Positions 1 to 8,069 of a stretch of DNA of 53,967 nt are shown here, piece after piece (positions within the stretch are counted from its first letter, which is position 1; each line of letters opens with the position of its first letter). The position numbers were made by a program, and so were the translations under genes. Location of the stretch: positions 1 through 53,967 of the forward strand of contig CALQTN020000024.1 of the NCBI GenBank assembly GCA_943333505.2. Reading direction: 5' to 3'. The stretch is from Asaia bogorensis (GTDB taxonomy: Bacteria > Pseudomonadota > Alphaproteobacteria > Acetobacterales > Acetobacteraceae). The notes beneath the pieces were generated by a model. The model did no database searches. It was given only the letters and a program-made list of their open reading frames with translations, and was not told the origin of the DNA.

Positions 1-29
1 CCCAAGTCCCAAGCCAACGGCTACAACAG

Positions 30-70
30 CTAAAAAGTTTTTTAGTTCTTTTTGTTCACAAAAAGAACAG
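30..70 (+). repeat. Nested-palindrome intergenic element, copy 1 (partial)
   Basis: This is a partial copy of an element seen five times in the window, always in this orientation. The visible part is a run of T after AAAAAG, then TTCTTTTTG, a short loop and CAAAAAGAA, giving a perfect 10-bp stem with a 2-nt loop. The upstream GCCAACGGC arm is at 14-22. It lies just beyond the stop codon of the minus-strand CoA-transferase gene. On neither strand is the A/T-only hairpin followed by a T run, so this hairpin alone is not a classic terminator. Confidence 0.75.
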
Positions 71-77
71 CCTTCAT

Positions 78-1289
78 TCACTTCCCTGCAATAACCTTGG
101 CATCCCGCAAGCCATCGATCTCGCTCTCGGAATACCCAGCCTCCCGCAGGATCTCCGCGTTATGCCCGCCCTGATCCGGCGCGACCGTAATCGGTGCCTT
201 GTCCATGTCGGTCAGGGTGAACGGGCTGTCGATCGTCATCATGCCGGTATCGGCCAACGGGCGCAGAATGCCGACGGCGAGCGCCTGCGGATCGGCCGCC
301 ATTTCTGGCACGGTGCCAACAATGCCGAAGGTCAATCCTGCCGCATCCAGGGCCGCCCGCCAATGCGCCAAGGTGTTGGCGGCAAAGGTGGCATCAAAGA
401 TCTCGGTCAGCGCCTTGACGTTGGCGCTCCGGCCAGCGTCATCGACAAAGCGCGGATCGGTGATCAACCCGGGCAGCCCGATTGCCTGCGCGAGCGCCGG
501 CCATTGGCGAATTTCCGAGGTTAGCGCAAGCAGGAACCAGCGTCCGTCCGAGGTTTGATACATATTGCTTAATGCGCGCGGCATGTCTTCGCGGGGGCCA
601 CGCACCGGGATTTCGACCCCGCAGAGCTGCGCCTGCACCAGGAAGCTGCTGCTCCACATGCCGTTGGCGAGCAGTGACGTGCGGACTTCGCTGCCGAGCC
701 CGGTCTTGGCCCGTTGCAGCAGCGCGGTGGTAATGCCGGCATAAAGTGCGATGCCGGTCGGGTGATCACCCATGCCGGCAATTGCGCGGCCTGGAACGGT
801 GTTAAAATCGGCGCGGACATGGTCCATCAGCCCGCTGCGCGCCCAATAGGCGGTAACGTCGAACCCGGTCTTGGCAGCTTCGGCGCCGACTTCGCCATAG
901 GCGGTCAGCGATGCGTAGATCAGCTTTTGGTGGGCGGCGAAATCGCTGTAGCGCACCGTCAGCCGTTCGCGCACCGGCAGCGGCAAATTGGTGATGAACA
1001 CGTCGGCCTGCGACACCAGCCGTTCCAGCACCGCGCGTCCGGCCGGGGCTTTCAGATCGAGCGCCAAACCGCGCTTGTTGCGGTTGTCGAGCAGCCAGGG
1101 AAAATTGGTGCCGTTCTGCTGCGGCAGCCTGGAATATGCGGTGTGCCAGGGATCGCCCTCACCAGGCGCCTCGATCTTGATAACGTCAGCGCCAAAATCG
1201 GCGAGTACGGTGGCCGCGATCGGGGCTGCGATGTAGCTCGCGCAATCGATCACTTTGAGGCCGGCAAACGGCAAGGCGGCATTGGTCAT
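78..1289 (-). CDS. CaiB/BaiF (class III) CoA-transferase
   Basis: Predicted cytosolic enzyme that moves CoA between carboxylic acids; the substrate cannot be read from sequence. The 403-residue length is normal for the family. The N-terminal fold has GLKVIDCASYIAAP and LADFGADVIKIEAPGEGDPW, followed by NKRGLALDLK. The central segment TGFDVTAYWARSGLMD, then GMGDHPTG, is where class III enzymes keep the catalytic aspartate region. The C-terminus ends EILREAGYSESEIDGL, as usual. It is divergent from threonine aldolase with about 90 bp between start codons. A full-length paralogue of identical length lies at 40335-41546. Family assignment is firm; the substrate is unknown. Confidence 0.9.
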   Translation of the reverse strand: MTNAALPFAGLKVIDCASYIAAPIAATVLADFGADVIKIEAPGEGDPWHTAYSRLPQQNGTNFPWLLDNRNKRGLALDLKAPAGRAVLERLVSQADVFITNLPLPVRERLTVRYSDFAAHQKLIYASLTAYGEVGAEAAKTGFDVTAYWARSGLMDHVRADFNTVPGRAIAGMGDHPTGIALYAGITTALLQRAKTGLGSEVRTSLLANGMWSSSFLVQAQLCGVEIPVRGPREDMPRALSNMYQTSDGRWFLLALTSEIRQWPALAQAIGLPGLITDPRFVDDAGRSANVKALTEIFDATFAANTLAHWRAALDAAGLTFGIVGTVPEMAADPQALAVGILRPLADTGMMTIDSPFTLTDMDKAPITVAPDQGGHNAEILREAGYSESEIDGLRDAKVIAGK

Positions 1290-1378
1290 ATTGGGTCCCC
1301 TGGACGTATTATTCGGAACGCTAGTTCAATCCCCAGATTGGCACCATAGTCGCGCCAGCAATGCTCAGGAGACCTGCT

Positions 1379-2404
1379 ATGATTGATCTGCGATCCGATA
1401 CTGTGACGAAACCGACCGCCGGAATGCGGGCCGCGATGGCGGCGGCCGATGTCGGTGACGATCAGTATGGCGACGATCCCACCGTCAACGCCCTGCAGGT
1501 CCGTATCGCCGAGATGCTCGGCAAGGATGCGGCGATCTTTGTGCCGTCTGGCACCATGGCCAATCAGGTCGCGCTGAAGATGCTGACCCAACCTGGCGAC
1601 GATGTGCTGGTGGGGGATGAAGCACATATCGTCTGGCACGAGGCCGGCGCGTCGGCCGCCAATGCCGGGGTGCAGTTCACCGTGATCGGGCAAGGCGGGC
1701 GCTTCACCGCGGCAGATATTCGCGCCAAGGCCAAGCCGCGTGGCCATGTGGTGCAGCCGGGCACGACGCTGGTCTGCGTTGAGAGCACCCATAATCGCGG
1801 CGGCGGGTTTGTGTTTGATCCTGAGGAGGCCATCCGGATTGGCGCGGTGGCGCGCGAGCTCGGGCTCGGCAGTTACCTCGATGGTGCCAGATTGTTCAAC
1901 GCCGCAATCGCCAGTGGGCGCAGCCTTGCCGAGCTTGCCGCCCCGTTCGATGTCGTCGGCGTGGCGCTGTCGAAGGGGCTGGGCTGTCCGATCGGCAGTC
2001 TGGTGGCGGGGCCGGCGGCATTGATGCCGCGGGCGATCCAGGCGCGGCGGCGCTATGGCGGGGCGATGCGGCAGTCTGGAATTCTGGCGGCGGCAGGGCT
2101 TTATGCGCTTGATCATCATTTTGATCGGCTGGCGGAGGATCACGCCAATGCGCGGGCGATTGCGGCGGCGGTGGCGCAGACGCCGGCGCTGATCACGATG
2201 GCGGATGTGCAGACCAACATCGTGATTTTCCATCTGCCGGCGGGATTGCCCGATGCGGCGACGGTGGTGGCGCGGGCGCATGCGGCCGGGGTGTTCGTGC
2301 AGGCGTTTGGCCCCCGGACGGTGCGGGCGACGACGCATCTGGATGTGTCGGCGGCGGCGTGTGCCGAGGCGGGACGGGTGTTGGCGGCGGCGATCAGTTC
2401 CTGA
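1379..2404 (+). CDS. ltaE: Low-specificity L-threonine aldolase
   Basis: PLP-dependent enzyme splitting L-threonine or allo-threonine into glycine and acetaldehyde. The protein opens with [13 protein letters not shown], the hallmark start of the family, followed by [15 protein letters not shown]. The PLP lysine is in [13 protein letters not shown]. The 341-residue length is normal. I chose ATG 1379 rather than an in-frame ATG at 1361: AGGAGA at 1367-1372 sits at correct spacing before 1379, and the family begins at that methionine. It is transcribed away from the CoA-transferase on its left. Confidence 0.93.
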   Translation: MIDLRSDTVTKPTAGMRAAMAAADVGDDQYGDDPTVNALQVRIAEMLGKDAAIFVPSGTMANQVALKMLTQPGDDVLVGDEAHIVWHEAGASAANAGVQFTVIGQGGRFTAADIRAKAKPRGHVVQPGTTLVCVESTHNRGGGFVFDPEEAIRIGAVARELGLGSYLDGARLFNAAIASGRSLAELAAPFDVVGVALSKGLGCPIGSLVAGPAALMPRAIQARRRYGGAMRQSGILAAAGLYALDHHFDRLAEDHANARAIAAAVAQTPALITMADVQTNIVIFHLPAGLPDAATVVARAHAAGVFVQAFGPRTVRATTHLDVSAAACAEAGRVLAAAISS

Positions 2405-2493
2405 TCATCAGGACGCCGAGTTCGGAGGCGGAAGCATTGGCGTGAACGGCCCAGGCGCGTGTCATCAGGCTGACGAACAGGCTGACAAGGCGA

Positions 2494-3041
<548 letters not shown>

Positions 3042-3196
3042 TTATGACTAGAATTTTGGTCACTCAAGAGCGGATGGGGTTGGAAGACGCCCGCATAATC
3101 CTCTTGGCGTCAGACGATCGCGCGCCCATGATGCCCCCAAGGACCGGCGCAATGGCGGGCTTTCCCGTCGGCAAGCTCCGGCCACGGAGGACGCCT

Positions 3197-5152
3197 ATGC
3201 CCCACGCCCCAAGCGGCCCGAGGGTCGTCGCCATCATTGGCCCGTATGCCAGCGGCAAGTCCACATTATCAGACGCGCTGGTCGCTGCCGCGGGTGGACC
3301 GGCAAGACGCGGCACCGCCCCACGCGGCGGCACCAGGATCGCATCGTGTCGCTATCTCGACGAAGCCTGGACCCTGATCGACTGCCCGGGTTCGGTTGAA
3401 ACCATGCACGAAACTGCGGCGGCGTTGGCGGTTGCCGATATCGCGGTGGTGGTGTGCGACCCTGATCCCGCCCGGGCGCTGACGGTTGCACCCTTTCTCC
3501 ATCAGATCGATCAGGTTGGCATCCCGGCGCTGATTTTCGTCAACCGTATCGATAGCTTTACCGGCCGGGTCCGCGACACCATGGCGGCCCTGCAGGTGCT
3601 GACGTCCCGCCGCCTGGTGCTGCGCGAAGTGCCGATCCGCGATGGCGAAACTATCACCGGCTATGTCGATGTGGTGAGCGAACGCGCCTATCGCTACCGG
3701 CGCGGCGAAGCGTCCGAGCAGATCCCGGTGCCCGATAGCATGGCCGACCGCGAGCGTGAGGCGCGGGATGCGCTGGTCGAAGCCCTGGCCGATTTCGATG
3801 ACGGGCTGCTGGAAAAAATCATCGAGGACATCAAGCCCGGCAAGGACGAAATCTTCGACCGCCTGCATGCTGAGGAAGCCGGCGGCACGATTTCCGAAAT
3901 CCTGCTTGGCAGTGCCGAACGCGATGGCGGCGTGCGCCGCCTGTGGAAAGCCTTGCGCCATGATGCGCCGGCCCCTGAGGCCACTGCCGCCCGGCTTGGT
4001 GTGGCAGCCGAAGGTGGCGCGCTGGTGCAGGTGTTCCGCACCCTCAATGCCGGCCATGGCGGCAAGTTGTCTTGGGCACGAGTGTGGCGCGGAAAGCTGA
4101 AGGATGGCGCCAGCCTCGATGGCAAGCGGGTCGGCGGCATTTGGCGGGCGGCGGACGGCGATCTGCTGAAAATCGCAGAAGTCGCCTGCGGGGACATCGT
4201 GGCGCTGGGCCGGCTTGATGGCGTCCAGACCGGTGCGGTGCTTGGCGGCGATCCGGCGGGCCTGGCCATTCCGCCCGCCCACAAGCCGGTCTTTGCCCTG
4301 GCGATCACCACGGTGGACCGACGCGATGATGTGCGGCTGTCCGGCGCTTTGGAGAAACTGCTTGAAGAAGATGCCGGGCTTGCGCTGCATCAGGACGCCG
4401 AACTGGGCGAAACGGTCTTGTCGGGGCAGGGCGAGCTTCACCTCAAAGCCGCGATGGACCGGCTGGCGGCGGCCTTCGGGGTGCGGCTGAAATCCGCCCG
4501 GCCGCGCACCGCTTACCGCGAAACCATCCGCCAACCGGTGCAGCAGGCGGCGCGGCTCAAGCGCCAGACCGGCGGGCATGGCCAGTTCGCCGATGTGACC
4601 CTGGAACTCGCCCCGCGCGCCCGTGGCGCAGGGTTTGCCTTCGTTGACCGCATCGTCGGCGGCACGGTGCCGCGGCTTTACATCCCGTCCGTTGGGGCTG
4701 CTGCCGAAGAGGCCGCGCGCAAAGGCGCGTTCGGCTTCCCGGTGGTCGATATCGAGGTCGCCTTGGTCGATGGCGGCTTTCATCCGGTCGACAGTTCCGA
4801 CATGGCGTTCCGCACCGCGACCCGGATGGCGATGCAGGATGCGCTGCCGAAAGCCGCGCCGGTGCTGCTGGAACCGATCCATGCGGTGACGATTTCAGTG
4901 CCCAACACCGCCACCGCCACTGCCCAGCGCCTGGTGGGCGGGCGGCGCGGGCAGATCCTAGGCTATGGCGAACGGTCGGGCTGGATGGGCTGGGACGATG
5001 TCGAGGCGTTGATCCCGCACGCCGAACTGCATGATTTCATCGCCGAACTGCGCAGCCAGACCATGGGATTGGGCGTGTTCCGGCACCGCTTCGACCACCT
5101 CGCCGAAGCCCCACCGAAACTGGTGCAGGACGTGGTAAAGGCGGCGGGTTAG
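3197..5152 (+). CDS. Elongation factor G-like GTPase with degenerate G motifs
   Basis: EF-G-like translational GTPase, 651 residues against about 690-700 for true EF-G. The G1 loop reads GPYASGKST (residues 15-23) instead of the canonical GHVDHGKTT type. G3 is DCPG and G4 is NRID. Domain II follows (about 275-370). The domain III signature LSGQGELHLKAAMDRL, the domain IV segment RQTGGHGQFADVTLEL and a normal EF-G C-terminus are all present. ATG 3197 has ACGGAGG six bases upstream; longer in-frame starts from 3044 lack this and overlap the antitoxin promoter region. This is an accessory paralogue, so its role is unclear. It ends convergently with dap, overlapping 4 bp. Confidence 0.85.
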   Translation: MPHAPSGPRVVAIIGPYASGKSTLSDALVAAAGGPARRGTAPRGGTRIASCRYLDEAWTLIDCPGSVETMHETAAALAVADIAVVVCDPDPARALTVAPFLHQIDQVGIPALIFVNRIDSFTGRVRDTMAALQVLTSRRLVLREVPIRDGETITGYVDVVSERAYRYRRGEASEQIPVPDSMADREREARDALVEALADFDDGLLEKIIEDIKPGKDEIFDRLHAEEAGGTISEILLGSAERDGGVRRLWKALRHDAPAPEATAARLGVAAEGGALVQVFRTLNAGHGGKLSWARVWRGKLKDGASLDGKRVGGIWRAADGDLLKIAEVACGDIVALGRLDGVQTGAVLGGDPAGLAIPPAHKPVFALAITTVDRRDDVRLSGALEKLLEEDAGLALHQDAELGETVLSGQGELHLKAAMDRLAAAFGVRLKSARPRTAYRETIRQPVQQAARLKRQTGGHGQFADVTLELAPRARGAGFAFVDRIVGGTVPRLYIPSVGAAAEEAARKGAFGFPVVDIEVALVDGGFHPVDSSDMAFRTATRMAMQDALPKAAPVLLEPIHAVTISVPNTATATAQRLVGGRRGQILGYGERSGWMGWDDVEALIPHAELHDFIAELRSQTMGLGVFRHRFDHLAEAPPKLVQDVVKAAG

Positions 5153-6675
5153 ACGCGCACGAAGCCAATCCCGCGGGCCAGCCAGCACCCGACTGTCAGA
5201 CTGGCGCGATCCGGGCTAAACTCCAGCGTCCAATCGCCTGGCGCCGAGAAATCCAGCGCGCGCGGGCAGGGCAGGCGCCAGAGGTCGGGGCCGACCGGCA
5301 GCAGCGGTTCCATCAGCCCGCGGCCGAGAAACCCTGCGAACGCGCCATACAGCACGCCGCCGGCCGACACGCAGGTGAAGGTCGAGCCATATTCCGCGCA
5401 GTGATAGTCACCGCTTGGATCGTGCCCGCTATCGCCGTCGCAGCGCACCAGGGTACTGCGCAGGTTTTCTTTACCGCGCTCCATCACCAGATCATCGCCG
5501 CTGCGACGCAGACTGACCGTTGGGCTGTGGGCCGCATCATCGCCGTTCGGGTCCAGGGCTTCCGGTCCCTGGCCGAACCACAACTGCACCGCCTGGGTGG
5601 GGGGGATCACCACCCGCGCGACCAGGCCGGTTTCGCTGTCGCGATAACGTCCTGCCCAGGCCGGATCAGCCGCCTTGGCGGCTGGCGGCGCTGGCGCATC
5701 GAGCATCGCGCCGAGCAACTTGCTGGCAACCGACCCCGGATCGGCCATGTGGTTGAAAAGCACCACCACTGAAATCCGTTCGGACGGCACGTAAAACCGC
5801 GTGCTACGCCAGCCGCGCAAGCCGCCGCCATGGCCGATGGCGAGCTTGCCGTGGATCATCATCCGGGCCAGGCCGAAGCCATAGCCGGCCTTGTTGCCAT
5901 CGGCGAAATCTGTCGGCTGGGACTGGATCGCATAGCGGCTCGTCGGGTCGTCGCGCGCTGCGTCGATTGTCTGTTCCCAGGCAATCATGTCGTCGAGCGA
6001 TGCCGCAATTCCGGCGTCACCCGTCCAGTGCAGCCGATTTACCGCCGGGCGCCAGCCGTCTTCGAGCGAGCCTTCGTAGCCAATCGTGCCGTCCGGCATG
6101 GCAGAGGTTTCCGGGCACAACAGCGCGGTCGGCATCCCCGCCGGATCGAAGACGTGGCGGCGCATCAGTTGGCCGAGGTCGCGGTCGGCGCGGTCTTGCA
6201 CCAACGCGCCGAGAATGCGGAAGTTCTGATTGCAGTATGAATATCGTGTGCCTGGAGCAAACTGCAAACTTGCCGATTTCGCTGTCAGCGCGCGCGCGTC
6301 ATCCGGCCCGAACACGCTTTCCGGCGTCGCCCCGCACAGCACCGTGGTCGCCCAATAGTCGCGCAGGCCGGACTGGTTGTGGGCAAGATGCAACACCGAT
6401 GGTCGGTCGGCGAGCCTGGGCAGTTGCATCGCCAGATCGGCGTTCAGCACCGTGGGATCGGGATGGCGTTCCAGCATCGTCGCGCAGGTGAACTGTTTGG
6501 TGATCGAGCAGATCCGAAACAAAGTCGCCGGGGTGAAGGCGATGCGCCGGTCGACATCGGCCCAGCCCCAGGCGTGGCGCATGACCACCGCGCCATCCTT
6601 CAGCACCGCCACCGCCCCGCCTGGCCCGCGCACGCCGGCGGGCAGGGCCGCGATTACCTGCTCCACATTTTTCAT
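5149..6675 (-). CDS. dap: D-aminopeptidase (serine peptidase family S12)
   Basis: Releases N-terminal D-amino acids or glycine from peptides and amides. The 508-residue protein matches the Brucella/Ochrobactrum enzyme along its length from memory, including NQSGLRDYW and the C-terminus TVGCWLARGIGFVRV. Catalytic motifs are visible: SITK (SxxK), YCN within YSYCNQNF (YxN) and HGG within GHGGGLRGW (HxG). After the beta-lactamase-like domain come the two beta-barrel domains typical of DAP (from about residue 335). No signal peptide is seen, so it is probably cytosolic. The start overlaps the stop of the upstream GrdB-like gene (ATGA), so the two are translationally coupled. Confidence 0.93.
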   Translation of the reverse strand: MKNVEQVIAALPAGVRGPGGAVAVLKDGAVVMRHAWGWADVDRRIAFTPATLFRICSITKQFTCATMLERHPDPTVLNADLAMQLPRLADRPSVLHLAHNQSGLRDYWATTVLCGATPESVFGPDDARALTAKSASLQFAPGTRYSYCNQNFRILGALVQDRADRDLGQLMRRHVFDPAGMPTALLCPETSAMPDGTIGYEGSLEDGWRPAVNRLHWTGDAGIAASLDDMIAWEQTIDAARDDPTSRYAIQSQPTDFADGNKAGYGFGLARMMIHGKLAIGHGGGLRGWRSTRFYVPSERISVVVLFNHMADPGSVASKLLGAMLDAPAPPAAKAADPAWAGRYRDSETGLVARVVIPPTQAVQLWFGQGPEALDPNGDDAAHSPTVSLRRSGDDLVMERGKENLRSTLVRCDGDSGHDPSGDYHCAEYGSTFTCVSAGGVLYGAFAGFLGRGLMEPLLPVGPDLWRLPCPRALDFSAPGDWTLEFSPDRASLTVGCWLARGIGFVRV

Positions 6676-7868
6676 GTCGGCAGATACGGCGTTGGCACGA
6701 AAAATCGTCCGCCGACTGTCCGTAGTCCATTATTGGGACTTTCCATCGCCACTTTCCTTAGATTGAGCAACATCTGCCCGGCAATTGTTTCGCGCCAGAA
6801 CCAACGATCGATCTGTCGCGCAGATGGTGTGTCACCGTCGGCCTGCACCGCCTCGCCATAGAGCGCCTTGATGTCATCGACGAAAAAGCGAAGCGCGAGT
6901 GCCGGTGTTTCGTGCAACGGCAGCGTGATCGGTTTGCCAACTGAATGATCTGCGGCGAAACCCGGCCATGACGTAACGTCCAGCCCCGATAGCCCGACCG
7001 TGGTGCGACCAAAACGCGCCTTGAAGCGCTCCCATCCTGGCAGCACCAGTGCCAACTCGCCGGCAAGCGCGGCCTGCCAGTCCAAGCGCGTCAGGGGTCC
7101 GTTCAGGGTGACGGATGGCGCCCAACCAATCCGGTCAAACCAACTCGGGTTGTCATCGGGGAAGTCTTCCAGAATGACCGGCCCGTCCGTGCGTTCGAGT
7201 AACCCCAGCGCCTGCATCAGCACGCGGCGCTGGAATGGCGCATCATTCGGCTCACCCAGCGGGCGGCCGAGCATGAACGGCACCATCAAAGCGCGCGGCG
7301 GGCGGGATTTTTCCACCTGCGGTAAAACCAGGGCGATTACCACCGTCGGCAATCCGCGTTCTTCCAACATATGTGCCAGCCCGCTCACGGCGCGCGTGCA
7401 CAGCGGTCAAACCGGTAAGAGCAGGATCCCGGTGCAGCCCTCCGCGTGCAAGGCGGCGGCGATATGGTCGGCGGCGTCTTTCATCGCGGCGGGATCGGTC
7501 GAGCCCATCACGGTGTAGTGCGTGTCTACCAGACCGCCGATTTCGCCCTCGGCCGCCATGTCGCGCAGCCGGTCGATCGGATAGGCCACGTTGATGTCGC
7601 GCTGGAACCCGGCACGGTCGAAATTGATTGAGACATGGCTCATGAGAATGTTACCGTTCTTCCATGATCCGGGCACCGCGCGGACCTCACCCGATCCGAC
7701 CGGGAACGGCTTGTCGCCGCGATGGATTAAGGCAGCGCTGCTGACCATCGCGATTTTGCGTTGAGCAAGCGCGGGTCCGGCGACAAAGGGCGATGTCTCC
7801 GGTGTTGGGCAAGGCAGATCACGCACTGCGGTGCGGGTGGGCTCGGGAATGTCATCGAGGCGCGCCAT
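6672..7868 (-). CDS. GrdB/PrdB-like selenoprotein with in-frame UGA (probable selenocysteine at residue 154)
   Basis: Glycine/sarcosine/betaine/D-proline reductase selenoprotein B family. Conventional translation splits it at a TGA at 7409-7407. Reading through gives 398 residues in one frame. ATG 7868 has AGGAGA at good spacing. The first 153 residues include INFDRAGFQRDINVAYPIDR and EGEIGGLVDTHYTVMG. The junction reads GILLLPV-U-PLCTRAVSGL, a UxxCTR motif exactly where GrdB has U-G-T-C-T-R. The second half contains MLGRPLGEPNDAPFQRRVL. Nothing but the UGA disrupts the frame. Alternatives are a recent nonsense mutation of a Cys homologue or a sequencing error. Confirmation needs selA/selB/selC/selD in the genome. 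In an operon with dap. Confidence 0.8.
7372..7409 (-). promoter_or_regulatory. Candidate bacterial SECIS hairpin directly after the UGA
   Basis: On the coding strand a hairpin begins immediately after the TGA. CCGCT (7406-7402) can pair with AGCGG (7385-7381), and inside it CACG (7398-7395) with CGTG (7389-7386). An alternative fold pairs TGTGC (7402-7398) with GCACA (7376-7372). That fold puts a GU-containing apical region near 7388-7387, about 20 nt after the UGA, inside the spacing usual for bacterial SECIS elements. These pairings were made by eye; no free energy was calculated. GC-rich coding sequence often folds, so this only supports the selenocysteine call. Confidence 0.4.
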
Positions 7869-7977
7869 CGCAGCTTCTCCTGGAGTTGACGTCAGTTGAC
7901 CACAGTCTCCGCCATCGCGCCACCACTCGGGCGGGCCGGCTGCCCGCCGTGCATGGTCAAATATCACCCCAGACCTT

Positions 7978-8022
7978 CAAAATATGGTGGGATGATGGTT
8001 TGTGCGCTACTATATGTTGATG
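7978..8022 (+). promoter_or_regulatory. Tandem NrdR-box-like sites upstream of nrdJ
   Basis: Two sequences resemble the NrdR box ACACWATATATWGTGT. The first is CAAAATATGGTG at 7978-7989, matching 10 of the 12 core positions. The second is ACTATATGTTGATG at 8009-8022, matching about 10 of 14. Their equivalent C positions (7978 and 8010) are 32 bp apart, about three helical turns, which is the usual spacing for NrdR pairs. They lie 50-90 bp before the nrdJ start, in the divergent region shared with the GrdB-like gene. This suggests repression of nrdJ by NrdR according to nucleotide levels. Confidence 0.6.
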
Positions 8023-8069
8023 TCGTGGGTCGGGATAAACGATTCGAAAGATAAAGAAGGTGGCTGGCG

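Noticed and set aside
3269-4882. 537-residue minus-strand open frame
   Set aside because: It is the antisense shadow of the EF-G-like gene; its translation is rich in His, Arg and Gln with no domain, as expected from GC-rich antisense reading.
7968-8069. Cobalamin riboswitch before nrdJ
   Set aside because: The leader is too short and lacks a B12-box-like sequence; NrdR-like boxes account for the conserved-looking features.
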